Origin: Deltaproteobacteria bacterium
Lineage (GTDB): Bacteria > Bdellovibrionota_B > Oligoflexia > Oligoflexales > Bog-1112
Reading direction: 5' to 3'
DNA length: 64,000 bases
Assembly (NCBI GenBank): GCA_947466225.1
Contig: CANIBL010000002.1
Location: 29,290 to 93,289 of the forward strand
Shown: positions 60,555 through 64,000 of the stretch, piece by piece
Position numbering within the stretch: position 1 is the stretch's first letter
How the letters are laid out: every line of letters begins with the position of its first letter
Program-made: the position numbers and the translations under genes
The notes under the pieces: model-generated
Told to the model about the DNA's origin: nothing
Databases searched by the model: none
Seen by the model: only the letters and a program-made list of their open reading frames with translations

Positions 60555-61379
60555 ATGGGCAAGTTATTCCTGATGGCATGGTGTTTGGGATGGGAGCTAC
60601 TCGGGCTGGCGAAGGGGGATCCTTCTATTCTCCCGTTAGATATGCCCGTTATGGCACCGTTGCCCGTTGTCCAACCCCAGGATTTGCAGCAAGACTTGGA
60701 ACGGTTGCAAAAAAAGCATCAAAAAGAAAACCCGCTGCCCCCCCCGCCCCCTTCTCGTCAAGAAGAAGCCTTAGCAGCAGAAACAGTGAAACAGCGTTCG
60801 TACCGAGCTGTACTCCAGGCGGGTCTCGTTATACCTACGGTTTGGACAAAACTTCCCAGAAATCGCTATACCACAGAGCTTACAAGCCATATCTGGGGTG
60901 CCATGCGGGTGAACGGCGCAGATGCCCAAGGGTGGCATCTGTGGGTTGGGGCCAGAATGGCGCCTTTTTCTGGTACTGGGATGGTAGAAAATACGCCTGG
61001 ACGCTACGGGGTTCTCTATTGGGGGCCGGTTTTTGCACTAGGTAAAATCAACCTAGTAGAAGAAGCAGTAACACAAGATCGAAGTCGTATTCGGCTCGAA
61101 GGAATTGTACAGCGAGAGGCGGTCTCACGCAGTGCATGGATGTGGTTGGGGGGGCTTGCGGTACAATCTTCTATAGGGGATATAGAGCCAGCCAGTGAAA
61201 CCATTGAAAAAGAGCTGCAAACGAAAGGCGGCAATCTTGAGGCGACCGCCATTTGGCTCGAGTGTATGTATGCACGCATCTATTATGGAACTGTAGGCGT
61301 GCATCCCTCTGTTGGGGTGCAATATGGAAAAGGCCTTTCTTTTGCATGGGTATCGTTGGCATTTGGAGGTTGGTATTGA
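60555..61379 (+). CDS. Secreted protein of unknown function with a Pro-rich linker
   Basis: 274 residues. AGGAG lies 5 nt before the ATG. A signal peptide (about 1-20, GLAKGDP) is followed by a Pro/Gln/Lys linker with a polyproline run (NPLPPPPPSRQ), then a domain of alternating hydrophobic strands (VLQAGLVIPTVWTKL, GWHLWVGARMAPF, GVLYWGPVFALGKINLV, SAWMWLGGLAVQS, VQYGKGLSFAWVSLAFGGWY). An outer-membrane barrel is plausible; the last residue is Tyr. It is followed by a lipoprotein whose TTG start overlaps its stop. Confidence 0.65.
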   Translation: MGKLFLMAWCLGWELLGLAKGDPSILPLDMPVMAPLPVVQPQDLQQDLERLQKKHQKENPLPPPPPSRQEEALAAETVKQRSYRAVLQAGLVIPTVWTKLPRNRYTTELTSHIWGAMRVNGADAQGWHLWVGARMAPFSGTGMVENTPGRYGVLYWGPVFALGKINLVEEAVTQDRSRIRLEGIVQREAVSRSAWMWLGGLAVQSSIGDIEPASETIEKELQTKGGNLEATAIWLECMYARIYYGTVGVHPSVGVQYGKGLSFAWVSLAFGGWY

Positions 61380-61951
61380 AGTGGATTTTTTTTGGATGGG
61401 TCAGTCTTTATACGTTGACGAGCTGTGAGACCACGCCCCTTGTGGATCCGGCCCATGTTATCACGCATCCTGTTGCATCGACGAAACAAGCTACGCAGCA
61501 ATTGTTGATGGAACATCCACTTTCTTCAGAGGAACTCCAAGCTTGTTGGAAACAGGCGCAGGATACTATGGGCAAGATTGTGGATGAGCGAGATTTATTA
61601 CATGCAAAAAAGAAGATTTCTCAGGTGGTCGCCGCAGATCGGTTTACTTATCATTGGTGTTTTTATCATATGGTAGATGATTTGGATCGACGTGTGCGTA
61701 GTGATGCAACGGCGTTATCTGATCGTGTGAGTGCATTTTATACGGGGATGAAAACGCTATGGGCATTGGCTCGGGCGTTAGATGATGGGAGTTCGGCACC
61801 GGGAAGTAAAGAGCAGTACTTTCCCTATCTCCTCGATCGCTACCAGGAGATTTCTCGAGATGTCTTGGGGCGGGAAGTTATGCCGCAAGGCCGTCCGTTG
61901 GATGCGCCTAGAGAGAAAGAGTTGAAAGAGATAGAGTCGCGTGTGAAGTGA
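61376..61951 (+). CDS. Putative lipoprotein of unknown function
   Basis: 191 residues starting at TTG 61376, which overlaps the upstream TGA and has GGAGG 6-7 nt before it. The short signal ends in the lipobox LTSC (Cys17). The mature chain is helical and charged (LQACWKQAQDTMGKIVDERDLLHAKKKISQVV, YHMVDDLDRRVRSDATALSDRVSAFYTGMKTLWALARAL). No family is recognised. Coupled to the preceding putative barrel gene, so a two-part envelope unit is possible. Confidence 0.65.
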   Translation: MKWIFFGWVSLYTLTSCETTPLVDPAHVITHPVASTKQATQQLLMEHPLSSEELQACWKQAQDTMGKIVDERDLLHAKKKISQVVAADRFTYHWCFYHMVDDLDRRVRSDATALSDRVSAFYTGMKTLWALARALDDGSSAPGSKEQYFPYLLDRYQEISRDVLGREVMPQGRPLDAPREKELKEIESRVK

Positions 61952-61956
61952 TTTGC

Positions 61957-61993
61957 TTTTTTGTTGAACCAGCTGCGCAGTTTCCGCAAAAAA
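61957..61993. repeat. Family A palindromic repeat, copy 7
   Basis: TTTTTTGTTGAA, core CCAGCTGCGCAGT, TTCCGCAAAAAAAA; one mismatch and one G-T pair in the stem. It separates two convergent lipoprotein genes, as copies 1 and 2 also lie between convergent genes. Confidence 0.8.
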
Positions 61994-61996
61994 AAT

Positions 61997-63211
61997 CTAC
62001 GGTGTAATCGTCCCTGGCAGCGTTCGAATGGTGTACCCTGGATATCCGGGAACCAACTCGGGGGTCTGTGCGGTGAGCGTGTAGATATAGTTTTTACCTG
62101 TCTCTAAAACATTGTCTGGTAGCACATAGGTCGAGGTACCGCCTCCTACAGCAGGTGAGGTGAACACCATAGAGTTACTTCCATCTTCGGCAACCTCAAA
62201 AACAGAAATGGACCAGGTATAGTTCGTCACACCTATGAAGGGGGTTCCTGCGATTTCAGTTGTGCGTGTAATGGGTTCATAGCTAGCTGCAATAGATCCA
62301 AATTTCACTCCGCTAAAGGTATAGGGGAAACTTACAGCCCAAGGAGAGGTTTTGGTGCCATAGGTAAGTTGCAGGAAGACCATGAGATTGCTTACCGGGA
62401 GTTTGCCGGTTCCCAGCAAGACTTTTCTCGCAAATAGGCCATCGTTTCGGTTGCCTTCTTCACTCACACCGTCATCGAGTAAGAGTCGATCCCATGTTTT
62501 GGTCGTACCGTTTATGATTGCATCATTGAGCAAAGAGTTCGCGCCGATAACTTGTACAGTCATGGGTGCGTCTTGATTATCGCGTAATTTGGTATAAAAA
62601 GTGATGTAGGTCTTTGTTCTGCCGTCCAGTTGCAGCTCGGAAGAAACTTTTGCCGTAAACCATTCGATGTAAGTAGAAAATGTGGGCCCCCATATATTGG
62701 AAACTGCATCTGGTATACCGTCTTTATTTTTATCTGCTACAGTATCTGCAGTGATGGTAATGCCCTCTATGGAGCTCATGGTAATAGCTGAGCCTTTACT
62801 TACTAAGGGCGGCAAAACCAATCCATTCAAGGTAAAGTAGGGATGCAGCTTTTTTGCGTCATTATCATCTGGATAGGCCAAACTGGCACGAAAGACAGAG
62901 GAGGGGGATAGCAATTGCAGGGTATAGGTTTTGCTCGTGAACGCATGAGAAAATTTGTAACCACCCGAGGCATCGATGCTTGTGACGCGCGCCTCTTTGG
63001 TGTCTTTATCGAGCAAGGCCAACAGCCAGCCTGCCATACTGGAGCCAACCCCTGCCTCATTGGTAATGCTACCGGTGAGATCCGCGTAGGCGCCTTCGCC
63101 AAATGTTGCATCTACAGATTGTCCACCTTGGCTGCATCCAAAAAATGCGGAAAGGCTTCCAAGTAGAAGCAGTTGCCGAAATTCAGTTGCAATCCATCCG
63201 TGTACTTGCAT
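61997..63211 (-). CDS. Putative surface lipoprotein
   Basis: 404 residues. The signal ends at AFFGC (Cys26), preceded by a Leu-rich segment. The mature protein is Ser/Thr/Gly rich and beta-like, with a carboxypeptidase regulatory-like start (TGSITNEAGVGSSMAGWLLALLDKDTKEA), a calcium-type DKNKDGIPDA loop near residue 160, and a fibronectin-like C-terminus (TNYTWSISVFEVAEDGSNSMVF). GAAGG precedes the ATG. The function is unknown; adhesion or surface scaffolding is a guess. Confidence 0.7.
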   Translation of the reverse strand: MQVHGWIATEFRQLLLLGSLSAFFGCSQGGQSVDATFGEGAYADLTGSITNEAGVGSSMAGWLLALLDKDTKEARVTSIDASGGYKFSHAFTSKTYTLQLLSPSSVFRASLAYPDDNDAKKLHPYFTLNGLVLPPLVSKGSAITMSSIEGITITADTVADKNKDGIPDAVSNIWGPTFSTYIEWFTAKVSSELQLDGRTKTYITFYTKLRDNQDAPMTVQVIGANSLLNDAIINGTTKTWDRLLLDDGVSEEGNRNDGLFARKVLLGTGKLPVSNLMVFLQLTYGTKTSPWAVSFPYTFSGVKFGSIAASYEPITRTTEIAGTPFIGVTNYTWSISVFEVAEDGSNSMVFTSPAVGGGTSTYVLPDNVLETGKNYIYTLTAQTPELVPGYPGYTIRTLPGTITP

Positions 63212-63296
63212 AATGCCTTCGTTTGCATAGATACCTGTTTTCTGTATCGGAATTGCTCGTCAACTCTGAAGAACTTTTTTGCCAAAATGGATATCC

Positions 63297-63680
63297 ATGA
63301 GCCTGGGAAACCGAAAATTCACTCATAATAACGAGGGGTTTACCTGCGAGTACTGCGGTGCTTTGGTAGCGCCTCGCCAAACCAGTTGTCGCAATCATTG
63401 CCCGGAGTGCCTTTCTTCTAAGCATGTGGATCTGTCCGTTGGGGATCGATCCAATGGGTGCCAAGGTCGTATGAAAGCGATTTCTTTTCGATATACGGGG
63501 CGAAAGGGTATTATTTTGACTTTTTCTTGCCTTACCTGTGGGCATCGAGGCGAAAATGTATCTGCATACGAAGACCCCATTCAACCAGATAACTTTGCGA
63601 AAATTTTATCCCTTTCCCCTGCTTCTATCTCGCCAAACCTTGACTTACAGAGCAAACCCCAGTACATAAAACGGGAAGCA

Positions 63681-63683
<3 letters not shown>
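63297..63683 (+). CDS. RNHCP domain protein
   Basis: 128 residues. The RNHCP domain reads FTCEYCGALVAPRQTSCRNHCPECLSSKHVD, then GCQGRMKAISF, and TFSCLTCGHRGENVS: three Cys pairs that should form a zinc ribbon, with the name-giving Arg-Asn-His-Cys-Pro. The biochemical role of this family is not established. ATG 63297 is preferred over a TTG six codons earlier. It overlaps the rnpB promoter and ends where the RNase P RNA begins. Confidence 0.88.
63640..63668 (+). promoter_or_regulatory. Probable promoter of rnpB
   Basis: TTGACT (63640-63645), 17-bp spacer, TACATA (63663-63668), inside the end of the RNHCP gene. It predicts a start near 63675, just before the RNase P RNA. Confidence 0.55.

Positions 63684-64000
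<317 letters not shown>

Noticed and set aside
144..61993. Family A hairpins as ordinary rho-independent terminators
   Set aside because: T-tract lies on the 5' side and A-tract on the 3' side on both strands, the reverse of a terminator; some copies lie in leaders or inside a coding region.

Overview
The window comes from a Gram-negative bacterium of medium G+C content. Lipopolysaccharide export and Kdo/heptose genes, many lipobox-bearing secreted proteins, sigma54 with a sigma54-dependent activator, a double-FHA protein, a DUF1844 protein and the order pyrG-kdsD-lptC-lptA-lptB-rpoN-rapZ all fit a deltaproteobacterial-type lineage (Myxococcota or Bdellovibrionota grade). That placement is an inference from gene content and order. 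Genes are tightly packed, and stop/start overlaps (ATGA, GTGA, TAGTG) are frequent.

Layout. 1-4 kb: the end of an unknown gene, a two-gene surface-polysaccharide unit and a sigma54 activator. 4-7.2 kb (minus): rpsB-tsf-pyrH-frr. 7.4-11.2 kb: rpmF, fabD, a lipoprotein, a double-FHA protein and a DUF1844 protein. 11.2-19.5 kb (plus): a tandem palindrome array, clpB, tRNA-Gln, prs, rplY-pth, rpsF-rplI, dnaB, grpE. 19.5-23.5 kb (minus): a SulP permease fused to a gamma-carbonic anhydrase, followed by two SPFH proteins. 23.6-25.3 kb: a small secreted protein, Fis, and a secreted HNH-like protein. 25.5-34.6 kb: lon, def, rpe, hutH, a rhomboid protease and several unknowns. 34.6-45.1 kb (minus): one-chain gcvP, then pyrG-kdsD-lptC-lptA-lptB-rpoN-rapZ. 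45.3-53.2 kb: an outer-membrane candidate, mutS, a secreted EEP-family protein, and DUF1688(URC4)-upp-psuG. 53.2-57.3 kb (minus): HIT protein, then the coupled chain manA - small protein - secreted protein - rimI - heptosyltransferase. 57.4-63.2 kb: a glutamine amidotransferase and a run of membrane, lipo- and secreted proteins of unknown role. 63.3-64 kb: an RNHCP protein and rnpB, which runs off the end.

The most unusual content is two families of dispersed palindromic repeats. Family A has a conserved core AACTGCGCAGCTGGTT inside a GC stem flanked by a 5' T-tract and a 3' A-tract. Seven copies are seen, mostly intergenic, but one is translated inside the start of lptA. Family B (CGTCATCCCCAG...GGGATCTCCC...ATCGAG) occurs singly, head-to-head, or in tandem with a period of about 50 bp. 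It lies mainly between genes, but one copy is translated in frame inside the N-terminus of rimI and another forms the C-terminus of an unknown protein. This resembles in principle the protein-invading palindromic elements known from Rickettsia.

Functional links worth noting are the SulP-carbonic anhydrase fusion with paired SPFH scaffolds (a possible bicarbonate-uptake membrane unit), and URC4-upp-psuG (a possible pseudouridine/uracil salvage unit).
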